Source of the DNA: Solenopsis invicta
Lineage: Eukaryota; Arthropoda; Insecta; Hymenoptera; Formicidae
Assembly: GCF_016802725.1 (NCBI RefSeq)
Contig: NC_052670.1
Location: 9,196,141 to 9,260,140 of the forward strand
Direction: 5' to 3'
DNA length: 64,000 nt
The position numbers and the translations under genes are program-made. This document shows positions 24,036 to 36,730 of the stretch, one piece after another (the first letter of the stretch is position 1; the number at the start of each line of letters is the position of its first letter). Under the pieces are notes generated by a model that was not told where the DNA came from, searched no databases, and worked only from the letters and a program-made list of their open reading frames with translations.

Positions 24036-24647
24036 CATATTTATCACGTGTACTGAAAGAGCAGGGAGAGAGGAACCGGCTGTTTCACGGGGTAAACGAT
24101 GGCGTGCGAATGTCCGTGACTGGTGGGCGGATTGCTTATCAAGAAAGACGAAACGGCTCGTAAAATGGCAATTAAACGCACGATCGTCCCTGTGTTAAGA
24201 CCGGACCACTCCTGCGTGTCGACGTCGATCATGGTGGACGCCCGCGCATCTTCCGTCAGTTAATTTGATTGACGCGAAACGGTGCACGCGCCGTAGTTAA
24301 ATGATATGGATGACGGCCGAGGCAATTTGATGTACTCAAGATTGGCTGGCGGTTGCATTCGGATCGACGAGCCATCGGCGACGGAAAAGTCGCGGATTAT
24401 CGATTCATTGGTCATTACAAGCCGTTGCCAAGTGTGCAAAGCTATATGAAGACGACGTAATCACTTATGTATTAGAAGAAATTAATAAAACTACTGATTG
24501 ATCGGTATGAATTCGTAATTTCTTGAGAGCGTGGAATTGATTCATTAAATTTGCAAACAAATTTTGAACAGGATAGATTTTCAAATTAGACACATTCGTC
24601 ATGATATGAAAAATCTCGACATGTGCTACTTTATTATACATGTGAAA

Positions 24648-24760
24648 CCATTTTGCTGAATTATCCCAAAATTCAACTAGATATATGGTATATCTGAAAA
24701 TTCGTTAGACCATCAAAATAAGTATGCAAAACGCTCATGCATGATGAGCAATGTCATAAA
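24648..24760. mobile_element. CACGGAAAG-family MITE fragment
   Basis: Left-arm fragment recognised by TTTTGCTGAA, AACTAGATA, TCTGAAAAT and AGACCATCAAAATAAGTATG in the family order. No right arm. Confidence 0.55.
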
Positions 24761-27700
24761 TATAATTTTGACAATCTCGCAATAATAGATGCGATGTGAT
24801 CTTTTCGCGGAAGGGATAATTAAAGAAAACTACCCCTCTTCATGAATTATCATCGTTCCACATTGTAACGTGACAAAATTATTAAGTGCAATGTCTATAA
24901 ACAGTGGGATATTAAATAAGTCCTGGAAATGATTAATAAAAGAATCTTTAAGAAGAGAGTGTAATCAAGTGACCAATTGAAGTGATTGAATCGGTTCACC
25001 TTTGATTAGTTGTTTTCACACATCGGTCTACATTCTCCTATTACTATCTAAAAAATTGAACATGAAAACTTCGCGTGGCTCTCGTAGCTCTTCCAACATC
25101 GTTTGAATAAAATTGTTTAGACTTAAGCAAAATCGTTCCTTCCGCGTGTCAGTCTTGATAAAATCACTCTGATTTTATGAAATTGCAGAAGAGGAAACGC
25201 GCCAGAGTAATCGCGAGGTATACGTGCGAGCTTCGCTGCGCTGTCGCAATATCGGGGAGCGGGATCAGAAACGGGGACATTATTGCGCGACGGTGTCATT
25301 TCAACCCCGATTAAGAAACGTACCGCATTATTGACACGCAGTCAGTACGAATCGCATTCTGTCACGTGCTACCCCGAACGCACGTCAGCGTTCACGCACG
25401 TGTGCCACACGCGACGATGCGGGAGACCTAATTTCCGGCCACTCGGCGGCATGCCTGTCGCGATCGCGACGATTGGCGGCCATCAACTCTTCTCGCCCTC
25501 GGAAGTGCGGATTATCTCACGCGGTACGCCACACAAGTGGACGCGGACACGGGGGCCCCGCGTCGCCGTGAGATGGTGAGGCCCCCTTTCAGCGCGGCGC
25601 CTCCGACCGAGAGTCATTAAAGTTTCGCACGTGCCTGGGGTGCTGTAGCACCCGGGGTGAACCCGAGCCCAGCCATTATTTTTTAACGGCTTCCCAGTAG
25701 CTCTGTCAATTCCCGTTTGGCGCGCGCACACACACACACACACATACACGCATGGGTGAAAATATACGAGAGACACTTCGAGTTCAACTGTGACTAATGA
25801 ACGACACTGTCAACTCAGCTACCAGCTTACCTACGGTGCTTTATTGCACCTAGATACCAGCAAAAAGCGCGGCTTAAGTCGCACTTTCGGATATAACATT
25901 CGCGATTAAGCTCTCACCAGCACGTAGAACACGAACCGACTTGAGAGAGCGTCGTGAAAACCCGCTCGAATTGAATGAAGCCTCTCTCCTTCGAGAACAT
26001 TAGGTTTATAACTGTTTCAGGCGCTGCGGAAACGTAGTAAATATTGCAGGTCTCGCTCCAATTCGGATCGCCGAATAACGATCTCACTCGTGAGACGACC
26101 CGGTTGCCAATAGCTTAAGAAATTTATAGCTAAATGAGATTCAAATGTGTCACTCACGGCACCATTATCATCGCCATTATTATTAGAGACGATAATAATT
26201 AAACACAAACCTCGAAATTAAGCATGAATTAAGCATGTGAGCTGGTATATGGATAACGTTACTATTGATCGACATCTTTATTTAAAAACATTCTGGATTT
26301 AAAACAGAGTTTATTAATTTAATAATTTAATGTGTAATATAGTAATCTCCCTCTCTCTCTCTTTTTCTTCCTTCTCCGGACATGTACATTAAACTTTGCA
26401 CGTTTTCACATATTTAATAACATGAAGAACGTACCTTCCTTTATTAAATTAAAAGCTGGATTTTTACGTATGCTCAACACGTCTCGATTTACATCGGAAA
26501 ACGCGCGCGATGGGCATGTCCCGGGCAGAGCGAGCTTTGCGAGAAATAACTCAGCCTTTGGAACTCTTACTGCTCTCGGACCGCTAGGCGAATGTCCCTT
26601 TACGCGCGGTCTACATCGTGTTAGCCGAGCCTGCCGGGTGCACTTCAATTTCGTTGGGACAACACGTGGCTTCTTCTTGGGCGAGATAATCCCACGAGAG
26701 ACCGCGGAAGAGAGAAAAGCCGGACGGAAAAACGGAGAGCACGGGACGACGGCGCGGCTGAAAAATAAGCGAATGAAAAATTCAAATCGGCTAAAACTGA
26801 TTTTCCGCGACAAGATAATCCGGATGGAGGCGCCAATACGAAGAAGACCGTCTCGGGACGGATGCGCGGATGCGAGTCTTCGCGCGGCGGTGCATGGAAA
26901 GAATCAAGTCCGTAGCTCGCGTAATTATATATTCGAATGAAATGTTTTACGCTGTAAAACAAAGTTTACGAACTTGAACCGCACCTGCGCAACTTCGACC
27001 GTCTCCGGATTCCCGAAGACGATAATTAAAATAAAACTGCGAGCGCGCGATATAATTGATCCTAAGTTATTCGCCACTGTAAAACGTTGCGCAAAAAAAA
27101 AAACGGCGAGTTTCTCTCCGAAACAAAGAGCGTCGCCAACTCCGGAAGAGACGCGAAGCACCGAGGATGCAATCTCGAGCTTTTTCGCGAGAAACTAGCG
27201 AGATCGATAGCGCGCGTCTCGAGGAAATAATTATTCGCGACGCGAGAGAAACTAACGAAGGAAAAAGTATCTTCTACGGCCCCGAATTCTGAGAGCCACG
27301 TAACGAACGATTGGGCGAAACAGACGGAAGATAATATTTCCTTGTCCGAGAGGGATCCGCGAGTATAATGACGGATTCGCGACACGTCCGGGGCCGAGGA
27401 GAGCAGAAGTATCTCTCGATTGTGTCTCTCGTTAGCGATGTAAACTAGGGGAGGACGGAGGAGAAAAGAATACGACGGGCGAACAACGGGGACGAACTCC
27501 GCAGCTATTGTCTGACAGGAGTTAAGATATGGGGCCGTTAAGGTTCCTGAGTAGCCAACCGAGAACTCCAAGTTGACAATAGTATCGCAAAAAAAAAAAA
27601 AAAAAAAAATTACAACTAACAAGCGTGAAACTTGACATGTTGACGATGAAATTTTGTCTTGCACGTCATTTCGTTATTATGCGTTTCGTTGTGAAAATAT

Positions 27701-29353
27701 GACTTGTCTCGTATTTATAAAATTTGTACAAAAATGGGTCGCGAGTAAAGTTATAATCTTCAAATTTTATACATAAAAATATTATTCTTCACCACTTTCA
27801 ACAGCTGTTCGTGTGTACTTCACTTCGTGTGCTTCTTACGACCATTTACTGACTGTCGTGGGGTAAAGGGCCCATAAAGTTGAGGCCTATTTTTACAAGT
27901 GTGTCAAAGTAATCCCATTATTTTGGTTCTAATAATAAACTCATTTCTCTCCAAGAAAATAATCATTAGCTAAAATGTTGTTCCATAGATTTTATTTGAT
28001 TTTATATAATTTCATCTGATTATTTCAACTTATTACGTATGTTTTCATCTTATTATTACAGATAATTTTACACGAGGATTTCGTAAAGATTTCATAATGA
28101 TTTCGACACCGTCCCACGATTACATCAAGAGGTTACCCCCTTCGTTTCTCTCATTGTCAGTGTAGAAGTCGCGACCGAGCCAGGCGATTTTAAAAGTATA
28201 GAGACGTACGTGCCACTCGGAGGACAAAATAAGCGCGGGACGATCGGTAAGCTTTCGCACGAGAGCAAAAGCTCGAACATTCTTGCAGCAGGTCACTGAT
28301 GAACGGAACGAATGTCTTCGACGGCACCGGCGTGACGATATCGCGACCGAGTCAGATCGTTTACGATAACGTCGCGTTACACGGGAAGGAATTACACGCT
28401 CGATAACGCGCCGTCCTTAGAACGACTACTACGCGCGGATGCAGCGAGCGCTGCGGGAAAAGAATGTGAGAAGACGAAGGGAAGAAGGAGAGAGAGAGAG
28501 GGTGGGAGGATTGCGGCGCATCGAAGAGCAAATCTCAAAAGCAATCTGAATCGCTCCTAAATTAAACACGCGACCGTAATCACGTCGATCTTTTCAATAA
28601 GAGATTACTCTCGTAGGAATTGGAATGCATCGTCGATACGCGTGCATTGACCGGCGCGGCGCAGTGCACCATTCGCTCTCGGGCGCAATCGACGAACGTA
28701 AAATCGTGCATCGTCCCGCAGAACTTTCTCGGATAATTATATTGGAGAAACATCCTGGAAGAATCCGTTCATTGCTAACAAATAATAACAAAATTTAATG
28801 GCGCGCCGTTGAGACTCGATCAGCGAAAAGCGCAAGATCGCGGATTTCACCATGATTTCTCCGGGGCTTCGAGGCTCGTCTTAATTCCCCGGAACGATAC
28901 CGCACGGGCGGAGAGGAATCACGGGACGTTAAGAGGGCCTGCGTTTCTTACGAGCACGCTATTTGCCTCTCGGAATGCTACATTGCGCGTTCACGCACAC
29001 GTAAGATTTACACTTTGAACTATATTTCCTCGTTACACGATGTTCTACGCGAAAAGCTCGGAGAAGGAGGGGGGGACTCGGCGCGGCGCCACGGAGGATG
29101 AAGGTTTATTGCCAGAAGAAGCGTAGACGCTATACCGCGCGGTATTCGCCGGAGAACATCTAAAAACGTGTAGTGCGGCGGTGAAACGAGGAAACCTTGG
29201 TCCGCAAGTCGGACCACGAGTGTTTATCCCGCCATCGCGCATTTCACGTAGATGACAAAAGGAAAAACGATCGAGAGAAGAAAACAAAACTTTTCTTTCT
29301 TCCCCTTCCATCCCCTCTTCCAGCTGCACACACGGAGAAAAGTTTCTTCAAGG

Positions 29354-29597
29354 ACTGAAAAAAAAAGACTAGTAATAACTACCAAATATATAGTAAAGTA
29401 GTATCAATTAAATATTTAGTCAATGTAACAAAAAATAATGTTAATTTTCTGAATAATATTTAGTAACTTATACCAGATTTGATAATACTTACTAAATATT
29501 AAGTAAAATAAAATTCTTTTTGGTTATATTGACAAAATATTTAATTGATACTATTTCACTATACCTTTGGTAGTAATAATCAGTCTTTTTTTTCAGT
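29354..29597. mobile_element. ACTGAAAAAA-ended MITE
   Basis: 244-bp palindromic element. The left arm ACTGAAAAAAAAAGACTAGT and the inverted right arm ACTGAAAAAAAAGACTGATT both continue through ACTACCAAA, GTATCAATTAAATATTT and GTCAAT. Confidence 0.85.
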
Positions 29598-29967
29598 GAG
29601 TAAAAAAATTTATTTGAATTAAAGAAATTTGTGCATTGCTGTACGGAAAGAAGTTTCTTTGATTTAAAAAAATTTTTTGATTGTTTCTTTTATTAAAATT
29701 AAAAAAAAATTAGTTTAGTAGTAAGAATAAATTTTTTTTCAAATAAAAATTTATATTTAAAAGTACATTATTTTTTACTTTTCTGTCAGTACCTTCTTTG
29801 AATAAAAAAATTATTTGTTTCAAATAAACAAATTGAAATAATTTATTTACTTAAAAAAAAGGCTAATAAACGGCTTGATTTCTTCAAATCAAATTCATTT
29901 TTTTTCCTCAACGGTATTTTCACTTTAATTAAAAAAAAAATCAAGTTAAAAAAACGATTTCATCAAT

Positions 29968-30191
29968 TCCCATACCGCATAGTATTGCAAAAACATTGCA
30001 ACGTATTAACAATTAACGTTAATACAATAAAATATTAACAACGTTATTAACAACGTTAATATTTTGTTATAATGTCGCTGCTACATTACGAATCAATATT
30101 TCTAAAGCGGACATTTTACCATTGCTATAACATTGCTGAAACACTGCAGCAATATTTTGCAATGTTTTCGCAATGCTACGCTGTACGTTTA
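29968..30191. mobile_element. MITE with ATTGCAAAAACATTGCAA ends
   Basis: Left end CATAGTATTGCAAAAACATT and inverted right end GTAGCATTGCGAAAACATTG. The interior is rich in TTAACGTTAATA repeats. Confidence 0.7.
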
Positions 30192-31482
30192 TTTAAACAT
30201 AACTTTTTCTCTGGGCGCATTCGTGCAAAGAGACGCTACGTCGTTCGATCGTAGGCACTGATACATTCAAACAGCAACAATTTGAAATAGAGAGTTTACT
30301 CGTGAGCTCGAGAGATTCTATTTAAATAATAAAATATTAATCAAACTAATTCTAGGTCAGTCGGGAAACATTCGAGCGCGCTTGGCATAATCGAGGGCAC
30401 TCGCCGGAGGTAAACGCGGACTCGGTAAAGTCGCGGAGAACACGAGCGGAACGAGCATTATTAATGACGTAATTTGATTTCGATACATTTACACGGGTAG
30501 AATCGCTCTTCGGTGAATAAAGCGCGCGCATAGAAGTTAAATAATTTAGCGCTCGCCGCTTGTTATACCGCGCGCTTATTTTTCAATACGTTTCCGCCGG
30601 CTCGTGCATTGCTCTCCTGGGGAATATATATGCGTTGCAGAAAATGCGTTGCATTAATATCGCGTGTGCGTTAAATTCTGTGAAAATGACGAGAAATGAG
30701 CTGGATTTTCCAATGGGAAAAGTAAAAAAAAAAGTTACGAAACAAAGAGGAAAGAAGGAAAGGAAAACAAATTTATTTATCGCAGACTCCTTGTAGAAGA
30801 TGTGTTTCTTAAAGGCAAGTTATTTCACGGCTGTATTCAGCTCGGCCATCTTTATCTCTCTCTCTCTCTCTCTCTGTCTTTCCTTTATGATCGTTCTTTC
30901 TTCGGACGACTCTTTTCGCGCCCGTGTCTTTAAGAAACTTGGCGGAACGTCATTCATAACTGACGAAGTTCCCACCCCGGATAATGTACAAACAGCGTGG
31001 CGCATTGCGCCGGGCGGTGGAAAGTGGAGTGTGCCGAGCCCGCCGGTCAGCAGCGGAAGTGCGGGAATTTAAACGGAGTCTCCGTTGAAAAATGACTCGC
31101 AAACAGCGGGTAAACCGTGCGGGGTGATCCGAGGGAACGTCAAGATCCTTTCCTCAAAGCCCCACTCCGTGTAATAACCCTGTTTAACGGCGCCGCGCCG
31201 TGAAATATGCCAGCGTCTCATTTGCGCCGCTGCGCTGAAACGAGAGAATATTTTTTCTGCCTCATTCATTTACCGCACGGGTGTAATATATCGTTCGTTG
31301 CATCCGGGAGAAAGAACGAGAAATTGCAGAACGCCGCCACGCTTCCATGCGCTTTAAGACTAAACAGTTTAAGCTATTTGTTCACGTCAGTTTTACTCTT
31401 AATTCTATCGGTCTCTCTAATTTTTATCTCTTTGTAGGAAAAAGATTTTTTTATGCATGTAGGTACGTTTTTTAGATATCTA

Positions 31483-32129
31483 CACTGATTGAGAGAGAAA
31501 AAATATCTCACAATAAAAACATTTTACTTAACCCTTTCCCTACTATCCTAATATTATCCGACCGATTCTCATTCGTACAAGTTTCTCGCAAGCTCGATGG
31601 ATTTTTAAAGTATATACTACATTTTATTACTTTAAGTAAAGTTTCAATATATGTTCTAGAAAGCTGAAAGTATGTTTGTAAATATTTAGATATTGTTTTT
31701 TTTAACTATTTTAAAGGTGAAAAAATGAACAGAGTCGAGGTACTCAGTACTCAGGGTAGTAGGGGTGAGACACCGTTTTCAGCATCGTATCGTAAGGGTT
31801 AATAAAAACAAATTATTTACTCGGTGATTCCCAATAACTTATTTACTTGCAATCAAGTTAAACATTTTTTAATTAAAATATTTATTTTTATATTCAAAAT
31901 AAAATTTTTTTATGTAAGAAAACGATTTAATTAAGTTTAATAATATTATTAGTTTATTTGTAAAATCATTATTAAAATGTAAAAAATGTAAGAATACAAA
32001 ATTATATACTTAAGATAATATTCACTTAAAAGTAAATCTTTTTACCTAAACAGAACAAACAAATGCTTGCATTAAAATGTATGGTTTAAAAAAATGTATT
32101 TTTTTCATATAAAAAAAAATGTTTCAGTG
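31483..32129. mobile_element. CACTGA-ended, TA-flanked element carrying an inner TTAA element
   Basis: Ends CACTGATTGAGAGAGAAAAA and inverted CACTGAAACATTTTTTTTTA with TA on both outer sides. It contains the piggyBac-like MITE at 31528-31802. AT-rich, no coding frame. Confidence 0.65.
31528..31802. mobile_element. piggyBac-like MITE (TTAA target duplication, CCCTT ends)
   Basis: TTAA-CCCTTTCCCTACTATCC on the left and inverted TTAA-CCCTTACGATACG on the right. TTAA duplications with CCY ends are the known signature of piggyBac elements. At about 275 bp it is too short for a transposase. Confidence 0.7.
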
Positions 32130-33949
32130 TAATGAATTTCACATTTCACTTTAAACAGTCTCCATTAATTTATCATAATTTATATCACATCACTCATAAA
32201 TATAAATTTTCTTTTAAAATATACACGTCTAAAAATAACAGTTTAAAATATTATAAAAGTTAAATTTTATTTTTGAATCCAGTTTAAATTATTTAATGAA
32301 TAATGAAATATGACTGTAGAAAATGTGTAAAAATTCCAAATGATGATTTTAACAACAAAAGCATTGAGATCTAAATATATTGTTTTCTTCTTTTTTAACA
32401 CAAGACATGCGAAAATGTCAAAAATTCTGAAATAAAAACCCTCCAGTATAAATGCAACATTATTTTTTCTTTTTATTATTCACAAGAACACAACGCTGGA
32501 GCTGCGTTTTTTAAAAGGATTTTGCGTTTTTAATTACACCTGCGGTCCAGAAAATCCCAATGTAACTTGCGAAAGGTTAAGATACACTGTAAATCATAGT
32601 ATTTGGATCAAAACGATTAAATTGCATTACGATAAAGCGATAATTATTTAAAAAAAAAAAAGATATTTACTCTGTCGCTAAAAAGTAAAAAATGAAAAGA
32701 CCAAGTGCGGTGTGCTGGTTTGGCGTGGCACTAACAAAATCAATTGCATGAATCAAGTGAGTTTGGTATTCGGAATCTCCGGTGCATATATCGGGTGACG
32801 CGGAAGTGAGCCTTGCATAAGTCGTCGAACGATATACGGGCGTCACTCGATACGTTGAGGTACCGAATCGCGTATCGAGTTAGGTAAGTGGATTTCTCGC
32901 ATCGATACATTCGCGTTACATAGCATTGCACTTCCCTCGTGTTAGCTCACGGAAAGAGCCAAGCCAAATTGAGCCATCTAGTGTATCAGCCGCGCTTGCG
33001 TCCCCTGCTTTAGCGGGGGGAGGGGGGTTTCTCGGGTTGCTGTAAAAAAAAAAAAATTACGTCAGCGTAACGCGCATGTCCGGCGATGCGGATGCGAAGC
33101 TCTCCCCCGTAGAATTCCGCGCCCTTGTCGTCCCCGTTTCGCTAAGCACCTCTAACGTGGGGGTAGGAAAAATCTCGCGTTCTTTTCGCGCAGTAACACG
33201 CTTGGATGCCACGTGTGCAGTTACATCATCGCCCCGGGGATACGAGTCGCGAAATTCGCAAAACTTGGAGCACGATGATACAATACATTGTACTGCAGTA
33301 TGCGTTACATCACGTAACATCGATCGTTATTCATCGCGCATTTAACGCTTAGTAAGGCCGTTTGATGCAAAATACAGTATTTGCCTAATATGAGATTTCA
33401 CAATTCGATGTCGAGATGAATCTCGAACAGTCATATTTAACGCTGGACGCACAGTGAGAATATAAGTCATTGTATTATATATTTGCAATCACTGCTATTA
33501 AAATAAATTTTCCGATAAAAGTGTTTGTCATTTTATCGCAGAATAATAATAACGCGATGAATAATAATTTCTATTGGTTTCAATATTTATAAGAGAAATA
33601 AAATTATTCTCATATAATATGTAATTCAATAGTTTGATTTTTCACATATCTCGCGAGGTTGATAAGCCTCGACCACAATTTACATTAATTGACAATTGGC
33701 CGCAAGCTATCAATTGTTCGTGAAACTGTTCTCATTCGAGCAGAGTGCAGATTAACGTTAATGTTGAATTGATCATTCAAATCGGATATTATTCACCGAG
33801 AATATTCATTGTCAGAAGATGCAAGGCGAAGTTAATCGAAATATACCGCCGATTGAATAAACAACATATTGACTGACATTAGAATTATTGCATGTCTGAA
33901 ATTAACGGTTTCTATAAATAATACAAAACATGAAAATTTATCTGCCTTC

Positions 33950-34172
33950 ACGGAAAAAGAATTAGTATCGCATCAACGATCTATCGTTTCATACAAGAGC
34001 AAGAATATATAAAATCTTCTTAAAAGAATTTATAATGTTGAACAAACATAATTTGCTAACATAAAGAAATTTTGTTTCGTTGTGAAATTCTTTCAAGAAG
34101 ATTTTATATTCTTGCTTATATAGTATACGAAATAACAATGAATTGTTGATTTAATAGTAATTTTTTCCCATG
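33950..34172. mobile_element. CACGGAAAA-family MITE, copy B
   Basis: Starts CACGGAAAAAGAATTAGTAT and ends with inverted CATGGGAAAAAATTACTATT. Both arms carry the AGCAAGAATATA...AAATCTTCTT block. Same family as 22728-22927. Confidence 0.85.
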
Positions 34173-36153
34173 TTGTTCGAGGAAAATTAGACGCGATGCA
34201 AAGAGATCGCAACTACACAAACGTGAATGCATGCTGTATTAATTAATACATTCTAATCTAAAATGGTAATTTTACCTCTCTCCCATTTACTCCGAAGTCA
34301 ATATAATATACAGCGTGTGATGAAGCAATCAGGCCAGTCATATATCATACATGTTCTAGTTCATCGAGTGCGCGATATTACATATTACATATTCGTAAAA
34401 AATACCTAGTCTAACTCAGGTCAGATTAACGTGGACGCTAAAATTCCGGGTGAGATTTTAAAGCGTCACTTGACAAAGCGAATGTATCAGACAGTCGATG
34501 AATAAATCTGAATGTGATTACGAACCAACAAGCTAATCCGATCGGCATAGTAATAATTTATGGAAATTGTACGGTAAAATTTACAGACTCACCGTAACGT
34601 GCGCATAGGCGCGTAGCAAAGCGGACGTGTCAGTAATTTTCTAGCAAAGTTAATTCGTCGGCAAATGAGCGGGCCAATCTGATTAGCGCGTCCGCGGCAT
34701 AATTAGCGAAAACTTCGGCGATCGACAGCGATGAAATTTTATGGAATACAGCCATACCGCATCGCCCGTTTACGTCGGTCGACGCAGAAACAGAATGCGA
34801 GTATCGATCTCGGGAACGATATCGCGACACGCGGTATAATCTGATTTCCGCGCGGAATGAAGTTATGATAACGCATAACGCAATACGAGACCGACCGGCC
34901 GTAGTTTTCAGGTCAGTGAGACACGAATTTTACATCGCGCGAGCAGATACGGCTGGTATTTGTCGACCCGAAACAAAGTGGTTTTATGCGTCGATGCAGC
35001 TCTTATCGACTCTCCACGTCTATTTTTTAAAATAATCTATCGGGAACAGTCAGCGTCGCTCGGCTATTGCCTTTAACGAAGTTGCAATGTCAATCAATTT
35101 ACTCTCCGAGTACTCGCGATCGGGATTCACATACCGAGTTGCATATTTATCGGTTAACGATCACTCGACACGAGTCACATTGCAAACGCATCGAGGATTC
35201 GTTGAAATATAATGAAATTCGCATGCCCGGCTTTTAAACATTGGCACACGCGCATTGCTACGCAACTGAATTTCCAATCTCATCGCGAAAACCGAACGAA
35301 ATTAATGTTAGCCTTGAGTGACGCTTATGAGGCAATATAATTTCCCTCTACGGCTGTTTTCTAATTGAGTATTATAGTACTGTTGCGCTGTAGCTTCCTT
35401 TACTTGCAATATACCGATTGTGAGAAAAAAGATATACGTAATACTTGAAAATTTATTCGTGGAATATAAATGTATTTCATTGAAATCTTTATTTAAATAC
35501 GGCGAAATAAAATTTTATTTCTAGCAAATAAATCAATTGATAAAAAAAAAAAATGAAATATATTTTACAGAAATATTTCACAGAAATGTATATTGTCATC
35601 GTAATCAAATTCATTTGTAATTAATAAATATCGAAGAAAATGTCACAAGTAATATTTGCTTCTGGACATATTGACTTTTTTCTCAATATATCGACATTTT
35701 TTTCTCTATATATTAATATTCGCTGATAGAAAAGATTACTTGACTTATATAAATTTTATATGTTACATTAGTACTATTCAAATAATTTATTTACATCAAA
35801 CAAATAAATATTATTTGTTTACAGCAAATATTACTTGATTAAAGTAAATTGTATTAATGGTTTGATGTAAAATCGTTATTTAAACAATACTCTAGTAACA
35901 TACATATTTAAATCAAGTAATTATTTGTATTATATTCATTATTAAAGTTATTATTATCCCTAATGTGAAATTAACGTTCGACAATAAAATAAGTTCGTAA
36001 AATGCAATTTAAAAGAAACAGAGAAATCCTATCTCTCTCAAGGATCTCTCGCTATTAATCAAATTTCGATATCTTTTGAAATCAAAACAATCAAATATCA
36101 ATTTAAAAATAGGAAAACATATTTATAAATAAATCCGTAAGCAAAAAGTATTC

Positions 36154-36418
36154 CACATGAAAAGAATAGCTTTACTACAGAGTCTAAAAATAGCTAGACA
36201 CAAATCTGAAAATAGTTTTGTTGGATTTCATAATAATTATGTGGGACGTTCAGTAATTTTAACAAATGCTGAAAAAAGTCTCGACATTCCAATTTGAGTG
36301 TCCTACATACTTATTTTAAGAGTTCAAGAAGATCTGATCAAATTTTTAATTCTGTATCCAGCTAAACCTCTTTAGTTTTTAATACGGTAAAACCGAGGGT
36401 AAAACCGTCCTTTTCGTG
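36154..36418. mobile_element. CACGGAAAG-family MITE
   Basis: Left CACATGAAAAGAATAGCTTT, AAATCTGAAAATAGTTTTGT and TATGTGGGACGTTC; right inverted GTCCTACATACTTATTTTAA and GTAAAACCGTCCTTTTCGTG. Confidence 0.75.
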
Positions 36419-36489
36419 CAGCTTCAAACTGTCAAATAGTTCTTCATCAAAATTATCGAAGTTCTTTATTTCTATCAATAAAAACCAAA

Positions 36490-36730
36490 GCGGGAAGAAC
36501 AATTTTACTGCAGCATTTAAAAATTTAACTAGATACAAATCAGAAAATAATTTTACAATTTAATTAAATTTTATGTTGGGCCATCAAAATAAATATGTAA
36601 AATGCTTAAGCGTGCAATGTTGCAAACAGTTTTAACGTTCTAGCAACCAAGTTAAACATCCGATATAACGTATTAAATGGTTCAACACAATTATTTTTAC
36701 ATTTATATTTCAGCAAAATTTTCTTTCCGC
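36490..36730. mobile_element. CACGGAAAG-family MITE
   Basis: Left CGGGAAGAACAATTTTACTG, CAAATCAGAAAATAATTTTA and GCCATCAAAATAAATATGTA; right end CAGCAAAATTTTCTTTCCG. Only about 70 bp from the previous copy, in the same orientation. Confidence 0.7.

Larger units (their letters stand above)
29331..30219. mobile_element. Nested transposon cluster: AT-rich element with two MITEs inside
   Basis: The host element has CACGGAGAAAAG on the left and the end TTTAAACATAAC...CTCTGGGCGCA on the right, as in the relatives at 38868-39253 and 40425-40680. It is interrupted by a 244-bp MITE (29354-29597) and by a second MITE of about 224 bp (29968-30191). In the 40.6-kb relative CATCAA runs straight into TTTAAACATAAC, which shows the second insertion directly. 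Confidence 0.7.

Noticed and set aside
25638..25653. GGGTGCTGTAGCACCC palindrome
   Set aside because: Only 7-bp arms; expected by chance at this scale.
27062..27664. 200-residue minus-strand open frame
   Set aside because: No family resemblance. It includes a phenylalanine run from a poly-A tract, and the CpG-rich surroundings favour long chance frames.
27855..28142. Possible transposon with GGGGTAA ends
   Set aside because: Matching is limited to about 7-8 bases, and no target duplication could be defined.
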